Source of the DNA: Apostichopus japonicus
Lineage: Eukaryota > Echinodermata > Holothuroidea > Aspidochirotida > Stichopodidae
Assembly (NCBI RefSeq): GCF_037975245.1
Contig: NC_092582.1
Coordinates: forward strand, 17,448,577-17,512,576
Direction: 5' to 3'
Length of the DNA: 64,000 nucleotides
Shown: positions 38,125-51,480 of the stretch, piece by piece
Layout of the letters: each line of letters opens with the position of its first letter
Position numbering within the stretch: position 1 is the first letter of the stretch
Position numbers and translations under genes: made by a program
Notes under the pieces: model-generated
Database searches by the model: none
Seen by the model: only the letters and a program-made list of their open reading frames with translations
What the model was told of the DNA's origin: nothing

Positions 38125-41100
38125 ATGGAACAAGGATCAAACGGATCTAAGCCAAATGATGGAGCGAAGGCCACGCCGCTAAGAGATGAAGAAGCAAAGT
38201 CATCATCTTCATCCGGGACGTCTGGTACAAGCGTCACGTCAAGTGTACGACTCAGAGAAGCAAAAGTCAAACAAGAATTGGCCAGACGAAAGAAGGAACA
38301 AGCCATCAAGGAACGAGAGTTACGAAGGAAGCAGATGGAAATCAACGAAAGAATCGAAGACATGAAATTAGACAACGAAGTGGAAAATGCTGATGTCGAG
38401 GCTGCAATGTGGCAAGAAGAGTTGGATGTCCAAGCCAACGGTTCCCTCCATGCAGATCCGATACCATCGGCTGTCAAACAACGAGTTGACGTGCCCAAAA
38501 GAACCGAAGAGTGGTGCAAGAATTGGGGAATCCATATTCTGGAGACTCAGTCTGGACCTGACCCGCCGGTGTTCAATACAAACAGTGCAAATAACAATAT
38601 TGTTACTTTACAACCTCAAATGCATGATTTAATGTTAATGTCTATGAATCTCCCAAAACCAGATATCCCAAAATTCTCTGGTGACCCAATTGATTACTGG
38701 AGCTTCATGAATAGCTTTGATGTGAATGTTGCTAGACGCTTAGGTGACGATCGAACGACACTATCATATCTTATTCAATTCTGTACAGGTAAAGCACATG
38801 AGGCAATTGAGAATTGCATACTTCTCGACCCCACTATGTGATATAAGCGTGCTAGAGAAATTTTGTATGATCAGTTTGGGTGTAGCCATGTTGTTGCTCA
38901 AGCACATATCTATAAAGTGATAAATCGTTCCCCCCTTAGGTCCAATGATGCCGATAGCTTGTGGGACCTGGCGAGAGATATGAGGCGCTGCCAGATGACG
39001 TTGACACAGATGTGCTATACTGCAGATATGAGCACCACTGATAACCTGTTGAAGATACAAGAACTGCTACCTGTCCATTTGCAATCCAAATGGGCTGGTA
39101 TGGCGCACGGACTGATGGAAAATAAGATAAGGCCCAACTTTTCACACATGACAGAATTCGTTGAGGAGCAAGCGAAAATTTCTAGCAACGTATACGGGAA
39201 ACAGGTTGGCAAATCACAGAAGCTTCTTAAGTCTGGAACGCCCCCCAGAAAGTACAAGGAAACCAGGGCCACATTTGCCACCTACGAAGGTACAAATGAC
39301 TGGCCAAAGAGGAAGGTATGCCAGTTGTGCAAAGGAGAGCATGACTTGGAAGAGTGTCAAGACTTTACACAGAAACCTCTCGTAGAGAGGCTAACCGTCG
39401 TGAAACAAAGAGGTCTTTGCTTTAATTGTCTGAAGAAAAATCACACCGCAAGGGCTTGTAGGTCATCAGCAAGGTGTGGAAAGGCTGATTGCAACTGGAA
39501 GCACAACACACTACTGCATTCGGAGAGAAGAATGAACAGCGACTCCAGCCAACCAGCCTCCGGTCAGCAAAGTGGGGCCGAGCTGCCACAAGAGCGCCCG
39601 CACGAAGCAGTCGTCAATTCAAATCAAGTGAAGTGCAACAACCTAACAAGCAAGAAGCGGGTAAGCCTTAGAGTCCTCCAAGTAAGAGTAAGGTACCATG
39701 ACAGGGAAATGAAAACGTGGGCTTTGCTGGACGACGGCAGTGATGTATCCCTGTTTGAGCAAAGCTTGGCAGATGATTTAGACATAAACGAAAAGATGAA
39801 GCCGTTTAGCTTGACAACAGTTAACAGTCCTGGTGTTCACAGAAAGGGCATGGAAGCCAACATAATGGTCAAAGCTATTACCGAGGGCGAAGAAATAGAA
39901 ATCTCGAAAGCCTGGACGGTCGACCGTTTACCTGTTTCCGATCGAAGCATACCACAAAAAGAGGATATCAACACCTGGCCTCATTTGAAGGGTATTGCCT
40001 TGCACACTGCAAACAAGGCAGACATCAAACTACTCATAGGCTGTGACACGCCCGAGGCATTCTGGGTGCTGGAAGAAAGACGAGGGCGAAGGAAAGAGCC
40101 ATACGCTATAAGAACACCCCTAGGATGGACGCTTATGGGACCCACATCAAAGAGAAACGACGAACCGTTCCAAGTGAACAACATTCAGATGGACGAAACA
40201 CTCCACTCACAGGTACGGCGCTTCTGGGAACTTGACCACCACATTGAAGATTGTAAAGAAGGATTCGGTCATTCCATAGAAGACAAAAGGGCCATATCAA
40301 TCATGGATGACACAACAAGACTCGTTGAAGGTCACTACCAGATGGAGCTGCCGTGGCGTCATAGTCCTCCTACCCTGCCCGACAATCGAAAGTATGCGCA
40401 AACCAGGCTTAAACACTTGGAAAGGAGACTGCAGAGAGATAAGGCACTCCACGAACAATATAAGAAGACAATGGGGGTCTACATACAAAGGGGATATGCG
40501 AAGGAGGTTGATAACAACCAGAAGAACACTCAAGCGCCAGTATGGTATCTTCCTCATCACCCTGTGACCCATCCTATGAAGCCAGACAAGGTCCGCGTTG
40601 TCTTTGACTGCGCAGCTAAGTACAAAGGGACATCCCTCAACAGCCAGTTGCTACAAGGGCCCGACTTTACGAATAAGCTGGTGGGTGTCCTGATTCGATT
40701 CCGCCAAGAAGCCGTCGCAATTGCCGCAGATATAGAAGGCATGTTCCACCAAGTCAAGGTGTCACCCAAGGATGTCGATGCTCTGAGATTCCTTTGGTGG
40801 AAGGGTGGCGACTTGGGAAGCTCACCCAAGGAGTATCAAATGCTAGTGCATCTATTCGGTGCAACATCCTCGCCTAGCTGTGCAGGCTATGCTCTACGTA
40901 AAACAGTCGACGATAATAGTGAAGCGTTCGACAACGATGTCAAGCAAACAGTCCTAGACAACTTTTACGTCGACGACTGCCTGAAGTCAGTCCCTACTGT
41001 CGAAGAAGGAAAACGACTCGTTGACCAACTATGCAAGCTACTGAAGAAGGGCGGCTTTAGGCTAACTAAGTGGGTGAGCAACAGCAAAGAAGTACTGTCA

Positions 41101-43444
41101 GTGCTGCCATCATCAGAAAGGGCTGCATCTGTCATGGACCTCGATCTGGATCACCTGCCAATCGAGCGAACTCTTGGAGTTTGGTGGGATATGGAGACAG
41201 ACACATTCCGTTTCAAGGTGTACCAAAGGGACGTCCCACTAACAAGAAGGGGTCTTCTTTCTGCGACTAGCTCTCTATACGACCCACTAGGTTTCGTATC
41301 ACCATTCGTAGTAAGAGCAAAAATAATGCTGCAAGATATATGTGCTGCGGGTAATGGTTGGGACGAACCAGTTCAAGAAGAGGCTCTCAGACGTTGGCAG
41401 AAATGGACAACCGAACTCCCGATGCTGACATCAGTCCAGGTAGATAGATGCTACAAGATTCCGGAAGACAAGGGAAAACCGCCTGAGCTCCATATATTCT
41501 GTGATGCTTCAGAAAGGGCATACGCAGCTTGTGCATACACGAGATCCATCTTAAGCGATGGGGGGTGCCATTGCTCCTTTGTGATGGGAAAGACAAGATT
41601 ATGCCCGCTCAAGAAATTGACGGTGCCCAGACTAGAGCTATGTGCTGATGTGTTGGCAGCGATGCTAGGACAGATTGTCCAAGAAGAAATGAAGTTGCCA
41701 TTTAAGAGTGTAACTTACTGGTCTGATTCCACATCGGTGTTACAGTACATAAACAACGAAAGCAGAAGGTTTCGTACATTCGTGGCGAATAGAGTTGAAA
41801 GGATTCACAATTTAAGCGACAAGTCACAGTGGAAGCATATGGATACAGCTAACAACCCAGCGGACGATGGTTCCCGTGGGCTGTCAGCAAATTGTCTCCA
41901 ACGTTGGTTAAATGGACCAACATTTCTGCTTAAGAAGGAAGAAGAGTGGCCAGTGTCACCTGTTTTGGACAAAAACTTGACCACAATTGCAAACGACTTA
42001 CAGTGTGATCCCGAAGTGCAAAGGAAACAAACATACGTCACAACGGCACCAGATATCATCGACAAACTCTTCCTACGCTATTCATCTTGGGAGCGTCTGA
42101 AGAGAGGAGTATCATGGATACTTCGGTTCAAAGACTACCTACTAGCAAGAACCAAGGGACTTCCCATAACGACCAATACAAAGGATCTGACAACAAAAGA
42201 ACTGAAGTCCGCAGAGACGGCGATAATTGCATATATACAAGAACTATCTTTCAAGAAGGAGTTTCTGGGAAAGGGAAAAGGCCCATTGGAGAAGCTGGAC
42301 CCAGTCACTCAGGACGGACTGTTACGGGTTGGCGGAAGGCTGGACAAAGCGTCTCTTCCCAACGAAGTGAAACACCCCCTGATTATACCCAGTGATCATC
42401 ACGTCACGAAATTGTTGATAGTTTACCACCATCAAAGAGTAGGTCACTCAGGCGCCGGGATGACATGGACTGTCCTCAGAGAGAAATACTGGATCGTCAG
42501 GGGCGGAGCACTCGTGCGCAAAGTAATCGGGAATTGTTTCAGATGCAAACGAAGAAATTCCGCACGTGGTCAACAGTTCATGGCAGATCTTCCCAAGGAA
42601 AGAGTAACACCTGACTTGCCACCATTCACCTACACAGGTGTAGACTACTTTGGTCCCTTCATGGTCAAGGTCGGAAGGAGCATGCTAAAAAGGTATGGTT
42701 GCATATTCACGTGTTTAGCAAGCAGGGCAGTGCATCTTGAAGTCTCACATTCGCTAGACACGCTAAGTGCGCTCAAAAGGAACTGAAGAAGAACCTAGAT
42801 GCTTTGAAAGGCGATAAAGTGGGGCGCTTCCTCGCTCAAAGAGGGGTTGATTGGGAATTCAACCCACCTGGTGCGAGTCACATGGGCGGCATCTGGGAAA
42901 GAATGATTCGCTCAGTAAGGCGGATCCTAGTGAATCTATTAAGTCAAAAAACAGTGACAGACGAAGCGCTATTGACCTTAATGACGGAAGTTGAGGCAAT
43001 ATTGAATGGAAGGCCGCTCACTCCCCTGAGTATGGATCCTAAAGATGAGGAACCGCTCACACCTAACCATTTGTTGCTACTTAGAAGCAACCCTAACACA
43101 TCTCCTGGACTCTTCGTGAAGGAGGATGGCTACAACCACAGACGGTGGAGACAAGTTCAATATCTCTCTGACCAATTTTGGAAACGCTGGGTTCGGGAAT
43201 ACCTCCCTCTTTACAGACAAGACAACGCTGGTCAAGACCTAAGAGGAACTTCGCCGTTGATGATTTAGTTCTCGTCGCGGACGATCACTCGCCTCGTGGG
43301 CATTGGCCTTTAGGTTTGGTTGTTACAACTTACCCGGACAAACGAGGCTATGTTAGACAAGTGGAAGTTAAGATTGGGTCTAAGTTTTTCAAGAGGCCTA
43401 TATCCAAGCTTTGTCTACTGGAGAAAAGTAAGGCCGAATCCTAG
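38125..43444 (+). pseudogene. BEL/Pao gag-pol polyprotein, broken
   Basis: The frame opens at ATG 38,125. A charged coiled-coil-like N-terminus is followed by a gag segment (PKFSGDPIDYW). An in-frame TGA at 38,839-38,841 interrupts it, and the same frame resumes to 42,786. Next come CCHC-like zinc knuckles (about 39,320-39,500) and a protease with LLDDGSD. The reverse transcriptase has FYVDD (about 40,963), and the RNase H has FCDAS, YWSDS and NPADDGSRG. An H-H-C-C zinc domain precedes the integrase core with GVDYFGPF. Near 42,770-42,790 the frame shifts and the stretch holding the second catalytic Asp is gone. The frame resumes with GGIWERMIR (catalytic Glu), and a further shift near 43,205-43,225 precedes a C-terminal FAVDDLVLV/PRGHWPLG block ending at 43,444. 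It is non-functional as it stands. Confidence 0.93.
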
Positions 43445-43557
43445 TGGAGTCGGCGACATGAAGTTTATTTGGTTACCTTTTCGATTTGTTGCATGTATCA
43501 TAAGTGCCGCTTTGTTGTAAAATGTCTTAAAGGAGTTAAGTCATTTGGGGCCGGTTA

Positions 43558-44382
43558 TGTAGCGGCTCCAGATTTTTGTATAGCGCCACCAAATCGTTTT
43601 GTGAGAGAAAGTAAAAGAAACAAAAAGTCACGCAAAAAAAATCTTAAAGTTACTCCATAATTACACATCCATTTAGCTTGTTTCCAGGGTTGTCGAACAG
43701 TTGGTGAGTTATTCAGGTTTCCTACCTTCTATCCTCTAAACCATAAGCATAATTATTTCTATCTTTCATTCTTAAGCATGGATTCAGACACTTAGTTATT
43801 GGGTAGTGTCTGCAAGCATCTCGTTCTGTATGCTACATAGTATGTTTACACGTGGGCCAATCCACCGTTCTCTGCTAAGTTAAAACGTAGGTTCTCCTGT
43901 AATTCTATTAAGTAATTCGTTTCTTTATGCGAGTCATATGTATTCATATTTGTGAAAGGTTATTTCATGGTTGTTGTGTACCCTTGGGTTATATAGATTT
44001 CTGTACTTAGTGTGTCCTACGGCGTTTGTAGAGATCGTTTTATTGTAGGTTGTAGTATCACCCGCGGCACCGCAGCTCGTTGTTGTGTGGTCTCGGCCAT
44101 TATGTGTTGCCTAGTCACGTCCATTTATCTCCCCAGAAGAGGGCGCTATTTTAGAACTATTGCTAGCCTAGCCATACTTAAAGAGGCAGTGCTGGTAAAG
44201 CCTTTACTTTGTATTACCCTTCCTATATTAAGCTTTGTTATTTTCAATTTTTATTATTGTTTTTTCCAGTAAACCGCTGATCAGAAAAAAAAAAAGTCAA
44301 AGACGAGAAACTATTTCCGGAAGTCCTTTCTTGTGATTGGCGCGTTTTTAACCGCGACCCATGTAGTTAATAAGAGGCTACA
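43558..44382 (+). repeat. 3' LTR of BEL/Pao element
   Basis: Nearly identical to the 5' LTR. Visible differences are single substitutions near 43,694, 44,014 and 44,041 and a change in an A-rich run near 44,287. A purine-rich GGGGCCGG stretch just upstream is a weak polypurine-tract candidate. Confidence 0.95.
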
Positions 44383-45369
44383 CCCCCCTCCCCTAATAAA
44401 AGTACATTAACGGTGAAATGTTGACGTAATATTACTGTGGCACGCCGTTTTGTACAATATGACACTTTTTTTAAGACGGGACACTTTATACAGCATGTGT
44501 CTTCATCGTTAGTTAAGTTAACGTCCATTGCTCGCTTCGTGAAATAACAGAGCGTACTGAAAGTAACACTACCGTAATGTACAAATAGATTAACATTCAC
44601 TATTCGTTGTAAAATAACAATTGGACTTTTACTTGGACTTTTAAAGGAGTTGGACTTTTTAAGCGGACTTTTAATTGCATATCGTTGATTAAGAAAAAAG
44701 TATATTGAATGGTGGATTTAATGACTAATCACCCATTATCTATAACCTTTTCATGTAAATGCACAATTACAATAATTTTACCGTTTTGTATCATTTACTA
44801 CGCATCGGGCCACACATGCCAATTTGCATATTCATTGAGAAGATGTTACATAACACATTATGTACATGGGTTAAATCCTCGTTAGGTGATTTTGGTGTTT
44901 ACGTATGCAAACAATGTGTCTAATTAATCATGTAGGTTGTTTAATTGCATTTTATATGAATGCATGTGTTTACTGCGTGGAAACAGTTTTCACACTTGTC
45001 GCAAATACACAAAGTTGGTGTATATGTCTTTAGCTTACCGCATAGATGATTCATCTTATAAAGCTTATGAAGGCAATGAAGGTGGTATTACCGTACCGAT
45101 TAATGAAAGAATAAGTAGGGCTATAAAATAAAGGGGGTCGGAAACATCCCGATAAGATAAGAAACCATTGCATTAGAGGAGTTGTTACTTAACGGAAAAC
45201 GACGTGAATTTATAAAAAATAAAAAATAAATAAAAACACAAACTGCAGTTAAATTATACGGCGTAACGCAGGCGTCCTGGCTGCCGGTATAATCTACCGT
45301 AAAAGTCACAACATTTGTTTTGTTCTACCAGTGCCACATACCAGGAAGAGTAACTACAGTTCTGTGGAA

Positions 45370-45800
45370 AGCATACCCTGGTTTGGGAACCCTGGATTTA
45401 TATGCCTATGCTAGCGGTCAAATTGTGTAAACCTTGGTAAACACGATATCTCAAGAAGGAGAGCTTGGATCAGTCTCGTATTTCATGTGAAGGAGAACCA
45501 CATGGAGTTCAAGATCCCTGTTGTTTCTGCTGTTTTTCGAGGTCCAAGTCCATTTGGGGTCACTAGAGGTGAAATTGTTAAAACCTTGTAATTGTAAACA
45601 CGATAACTCAAGAATGGAAGGTTGGACGAATCTCATATTTAGTATGTAGTTGTGACACGTTCAGTACAAGATTTTATTGAGGTCAATATAGTCATTGGGA
45701 GTTACTATAGACGCCGAATTGTGAAACCTTGTTTTATAAGCTACCGTATCTCCCACCGACCAGCCTATCAGATAACATGTACCTTATACGAATAGGAGGC
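45370..45800. repeat. Dispersed repeat with CACGATATCTCAAG words, copy 2
   Basis: Two subunits with AAACACGATATCTCAAGAA or AAACACGATAACTCAAGAA about 155 bases apart, then ACCGACCAGCCTATCAGATA. This is the reverse-orientation relative of 27,240-27,600. Confidence 0.65.
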
Positions 45801-47811
45801 TATTGGCAATTGGAAATGAGCTTATGGGCATTCGTAGAATCTAAAACTCAGAACTGAAAACATTTTTGCATTGGCTTCAACGTGCCGCTCGGAAGCCTTA
45901 CTTTGCGTGCAAAAAGGTACACTCTTTGCAGTACAGCGGTTCTATTGGACGTTTTCCGTCGTATTTATTTCAGGTTGGATGTAGTTTCGTTGTGACCAGG
46001 CAGCGTTTATGAAACTTAAACAGTTCGTCTAGTTAGATTTTTTACTATGACCAATGCGAAATAATTGTGTAAACGGTCTTAGTTTGGCAGTGAGTTGACG
46101 AGCTTTTGTCTGGATTGGCTGTTGATCTCAATTTGGGTAGTCTCTTCCACCAGTTTCAGCATAACTTTCGTCACGTTTATGATTATGGGACAACTTGAAC
46201 AAACCTGGCTAGGCCTGTGAACAATGTTATGTTGTCTAGGCCAACAACGGTTGGGTATATAGAATAGGGTTCGTTAACACAACAACGTGAATAATACAAG
46301 TCAGAATACCAATACATTTAAGATGGCAAAACATCTCCTTAATTATTTCTTAAGGCAATTTTCCTACTGGCTATCAGTCATAATTTGCAAAGTATAGAAC
46401 AATTTAAGGAGTTTTGAGACAAGTTTGCTGAGTTGTTGCTGCTAGAATTTTTGGAAGATAGAAGCTCTCACAACCTCAGATTTTTATTGCGTAAAAGATC
46501 GCTTTCATTTAGGCAGTGTAATGGAGTAATAACGATATATTTTTCGCGCATCAATCTGCAGCTAAAAGACAAGATAAGTAATTGGGAAAATGTACGAAGT
46601 CGCTCTAATCGAGCAGCAGTTCAAAGTAGCAGTGAGGTTACTGTATAGATTCAGGACTCCCGCACACATAGGCCTAGTTACTGTATAGTATATGCCTAGT
46701 AAAATAGAGGAACCCTAATGTAACAGAAGCCAAGCTATAAGTTTACAGATGTTGTATTTTTAATTGTTTGAGACACTATACAGTAGGCCTAGCTGCTTAT
46801 TTATGATACCGTGTCATGTTTTACTTTGTTCATCACTTACTTTTGGTGGAAAAGGGTTAAATTTCATACTGCACAGAAACATAATTTTCCAATGTGAAAT
46901 TACGTAGCACCATACATCTGCCTAAGTGCCTAATCTTTTTTTTTTTACAGAAAGTATTTGATGCTGTAGATCTGTACTATGGAAACTTGAACAGCAATCA
47001 TATAGGCCTAATGGCGAGTGAAATTTGGCGAGTACATTTTAGTCACCGTCACCAAACTTATATTTGTCGATAATATAAAAAATATTTGTCGAGGCCTGAA
47101 AACCTTGAAAACATTTTTTTTTTTGGTGTATAGCCACGTACAGTAGACTGACCTGTGTTTATCATACCATAGTGTTATTGTATCAAAATGGTGGTTCGGG
47201 CCATTTCTATTGTAACAGCTAGTTCTGGTTATAATAACATTCTGGTTGTTTTACGATTTCATTCATTGGACTGAGACCACGTAGAGGTTAGCTTCAATTT
47301 TGATTTTCATGATATATCGACTTTTGATATTCATTGGCGGGGAGCGGATGTGGGGATCACACGTACCCACATCTACTCCGTACGTACGCCCCTGGGCTGC
47401 ATGTGCACGATCATGATGGTATCATATTGTTTAGCAGCATAAACACTCTAAACTCGGAGCGTACACGCAGGTATACAGGCTTGCAGCAGAACAAATAGCG
47501 CAAGAATCGTTAAGCAAGCAGTCAACTTAGCTATTTGTTTGCAATTTGCAATTTGTTGGCCGTGGGTGTAAGTTTAATGGCCTTTGCCTTTGAAGGTAAA
47601 TGTCAAAAGGGTCTTTTGTTCACAAAGTAAATATGATAATGCACACCCACAGTAGATCGCGATATACTGACAACAATATATATTACCAGTTAGCGAATTC
47701 AATTTGTTTTTGTCCCGTCTTGCTGGTATATACGATCTTCTGTGGCGACAAATGTGTGCAAGTATGATGCTTGTATAGACATTCTGTATGACACTACATA
47801 ACTAGTATAGG

Positions 47812-47812
<1 letters not shown>

Positions 47813-47874
<62 letters not shown>
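47813..47874. repeat. (TA)n microsatellite
   Basis: About 60 bases of TA, followed by loose TATATTGCCTATATA-type repeats to about 47,970. Confidence 0.9.
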
Positions 47875-47877
<3 letters not shown>

Positions 47878-49160
47878 CATATATTTATTTACATATTGCC
47901 TATATATAAATAGACATATATCTATAGCCTATATATATTGTCTATACATATTGCCTATATATAGCCTATATATTTATTAAATATGCATACGTATATGGGG
48001 GAAGCTGCCAGAGTTTGTAGCAATCCGAAGACTTGTAAAAACACGGTACCTGCCTGCCTGCTCACCAACCCCCCCCCCCCCACCGCCCGCCCGCCCCGTT
48101 TAGTGTAACAAGGATTATGCATATAGGCTTCAACTTCAGTGGTGTAAGTTTTCCAGTACATGTTTTCGTGCATGTGCACCCAAAGGATATGAAAGGATAA
48201 AATATCCTCATTAAGTGGATCAATTAATTTGTGTAACCACGATACATTAAAGTGACGTAGGAAGCTTTAAGAGCAAAAGTCAAGGGTTTGGGGAGTCAGC
48301 CCCATATGAATTTTTGTACATGCTTTGGAAGCCCGGGTGGGACATTTCAACTTTTTATCTCAACAGTCGACTATTGATTTCGAACCCATCACATTTTCAC
48401 AAATTGGCTAACTTTGTCTTAATTTTACACTTTACACAATTTTGTTTTGAAAATGTCAACATTTACATCGAAACTTCAAAGTCTTATCACAAAATTGCCA
48501 ACTCTCTTATCTATACTCTTTATCATATATTGAAATTTTAATACTTTTATCACAGAATGTTTTTTTTTTTTTTTTTTCATACTAAGGTTTCAAAGTTGGC
48601 TCTCGACTTTATAGTTATTGCCTATAGACCTAAGTCGGTCGTCCTTACATAGGAATGTTGCATGTCATGACGAAATTTAAACATAATCTGTGAAAGTTCG
48701 GTGTCTCGTGGAGATGTTTACTTTCCATGTCAATTTTTTTTCTGCCAAAATCAAACGGATAACATGTAGCCATTATGACTAAAGTAACTCCGTGCCGAAA
48801 CTGTGCGCTGCTAATTTGGCACTTAGAAGAACGACTTTTTGGCTAGATCTTCATAGCCTATATATAATCAACTCTGTAAGCCGTGAGCCAACGTTACTGA
48901 ATCCATCATTGGGAAGTAACTTATTCCCATTTCATATTAATGAGTCATAAAATCGATCGTAAAGCCCTCATGTCCTATTTGCAGAAGCAACATCGCATAC
49001 GCCACAATTTAGGTCGATTCATTGCTTGACGTCACTCGAAAGTATTACAAATAAGAACTGCCTATGATACGATTGTTGAAATGACCTTAGTGCAATGCAG
49101 TGGATTTTAATAATATCAATCCCATAATGCATTAGACGCCAAGAAATCGTACAAGTAAAG

Positions 49161-49188
49161 ATGGCGCTGAAGGCGGTGGTCGAGCAAC
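49161..49188 (+). CDS. STXBP1: Munc18 exon 1
   Basis: MALKAVVEQ plus one base. Donor GTAAGT. It matches the GLKAVVGEK start region of vertebrate homologs. An exon this short is found by homology, not by frame length. Confidence 0.88.
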
Positions 49189-51443
49189 GTAAGTTTTACA
49201 ATACTCTGCCAGGCAATATACCATTCATGACAGTTGAAAAATGAAATTTTACATCCCATGTTAATTGTGAAATTGAAACAGTTCTTCGTAAATCACTAGC
49301 CAGCTAGTTTTTAAGTTGGGAATAACGCAGTTATAGTTCGCAATTTGTGTATCGTACATGAGATATCGATCACAGTGCGTAATACTAATGGGCCTATGTA
49401 TAGTACAACCGCTGTTAGGCCGATAATATACTATAGGATTGTTGTAAACCTAGGCCTTCTACAAGTTCTAGCTTCGTAACTTATGACCAAGCCTAACCTA
49501 AAGTTTGTCCCAGGAAAGTGATGCGCAGCCCTCACTTTAGGGATGTTAGGGCACTGGTTATCACACTTCACCATAAGATTGAGCTTTCTAGTTTAAGAAC
49601 CGTGTGTCTATAGCTAAGTCATAGCAAAGTAACTTAGGTACATAGGCCTATAGACTATCTCTAGTCTAAGGCAGGGCCTATGTCGACATAGGCCTAGTGT
49701 TTCCCCTAACTTTGTATTAGTTACTACTGGTATTATGGGCGCACAAGTTAGGCTACTGGCTAGCTGCTCATGGTCTGCATTGCTAAACTTGTAGCATTGT
49801 GAGGTTGATGATGTGCTTCAGACTTTTAAGTTTATTAGTCATACTTTTGAGTTAATTATCCTAGGCCAGCTTAAGTTAGGCCATAAGTTAATTTGTGCAT
49901 TGTGCATATACGACTAATGAGTGAAATACAACTGAAAATCCATGTGGTTGTTCTTTGAGGAGTTAAACATGGTCCCTGGACCTGTGGCATTGTATAACTT
50001 GGGGATATTCTTTCTTTCTTTATATAACACAAAACAGTTCAATTAATATTTAAGCAAACTAACTCAAAAATAATAAGTACACGATAGTGATGAAAAGTAC
50101 TCCATAATGTTTCTTGCAGGTTAGATTAAATATTTAAACTTCCCAATGTTACTTTTGTATTCTTAGTTGTTAACATTTGTTACAGTTATAGTCGATTGTT
50201 GGAAAAGAACAGTACACACTAACCCACAAAGTGTGCAGTCTGCTAATAAACCAGTGTTGTTTTACAATGCAATCTGTCATATGAGGATTATGTATGTGTG
50301 TATCACAAAGAGCCTACTGTAAATCAGTAAAATGTTGTTCCCCCTTCTGTAACTACACTACAGACATAATAACCAGAAATCACTTCAGATCATTTAACTC
50401 TTCGGCTCAAGTTGTAGCCTGGATACTCTGCATTTGGAACATTCTTGATTTAATGCACAGTATTCTCTGAATGAGGTTTCAATATGTGCAGGTAACTCTG
50501 GGGGGGGGTAGCTTTTTGATGTGTCAGATGTCAAAAAAACTATGGAGGTTGCAGAGCCTTTGATGAATGATAATACTTGCACATGCATTTTAAATATTTG
50601 AGGAAGTATTAAAAGAAAGTTCCCTGTGATTATTTTGCAACGAGTTCCAGTTTCGCACAATTAGCATCATAATTAGCTATTCTCTGGTTCACAATTTGTG
50701 CTCTGGAGTGCAGAACTCCTTTAGAGTCCTGGTGGGTGCCAATGAGCTACAACTAATACAGTATAGGTATATTATGTAGTCATATAAATTAAAGTTAATT
50801 TAAGAATTTTCTGTCCCTTTTTTTTTCTAAGATCATTTTAATGCAAAAGTAATGAATAAGATAACATTTTGAAGTAAAATGTTAACATTTACTATGTGGA
50901 TATCACTTACTATGATGCAGTTTATATTTGTGTTCAAAAGTTTTTTGCCCACATTCAGAAAGAAATCATCTCTCTCAATGTTTGCAACCTTCTCAACTTT
51001 TAAACAGTTTGGTCCAGTAATGGCAGGGATATTAAGAAATGCAAATTATATCCATTTTGATACTTCAAGGCTGACAATATTGGTTTCATTTTATGTTTCT
51101 GTTTTTTTTTATTTTTCCCCATTAAGGTATACTAAGGGATGTTCTTTACCCCTTGGCTGACAAAAAAAGTAGCAAATGGAGGGTGAGTAGCTTATTCTTC
51201 ATTTTTTCTGTTCAGTGGTTAACTCTTTTAAAGACATTCGTATTATAAATGGGTCACAAACTCGCCATCGGCGAGCAGAAATTTAGCTTTGGCAAACGGA
51301 AAATGCAATACACTCGGCACTAGATTGCACAAAGCATTTTACAGGTTATCTCAGCATTATTGCAGGGTTTTCGTTAGTAGCCGGGACCCGGGTCAAATGA
51401 CCTGCTTACTGCATGTACATGACCCGGCTACTTTGCAACGCTC

Positions 51444-51480
<37 letters not shown>

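Larger units (their letters stand above)
37284..44382 (+). mobile_element. BEL/Pao LTR retrotransposon, near-complete
   Basis: 7.1 kb with two ~825-base LTRs (TGTAGC...GCTACA), an internal gag-pol in the order expected for BEL/Pao and C-runs on both sides (a CCCCC duplication is possible but cannot be proved in a homopolymer). The LTRs differ at only about five to six positions, so insertion is recent. Coding capacity is broken in three places (see pseudogene entry). There is no envelope frame between the integrase and the 3' LTR. Confidence 0.95.
44383..49160. other. Intergenic region between BEL element and Munc18 gene
   Basis: No exon-like sequence or RNA gene was recognised. It holds a dispersed repeat at 45,370-45,800 and a TA tract at 47,813-47,874. 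The last few hundred bases before 49,161 must contain the Munc18 promoter and 5' UTR; no TATA box is obvious in a useful position. Confidence 0.45.
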
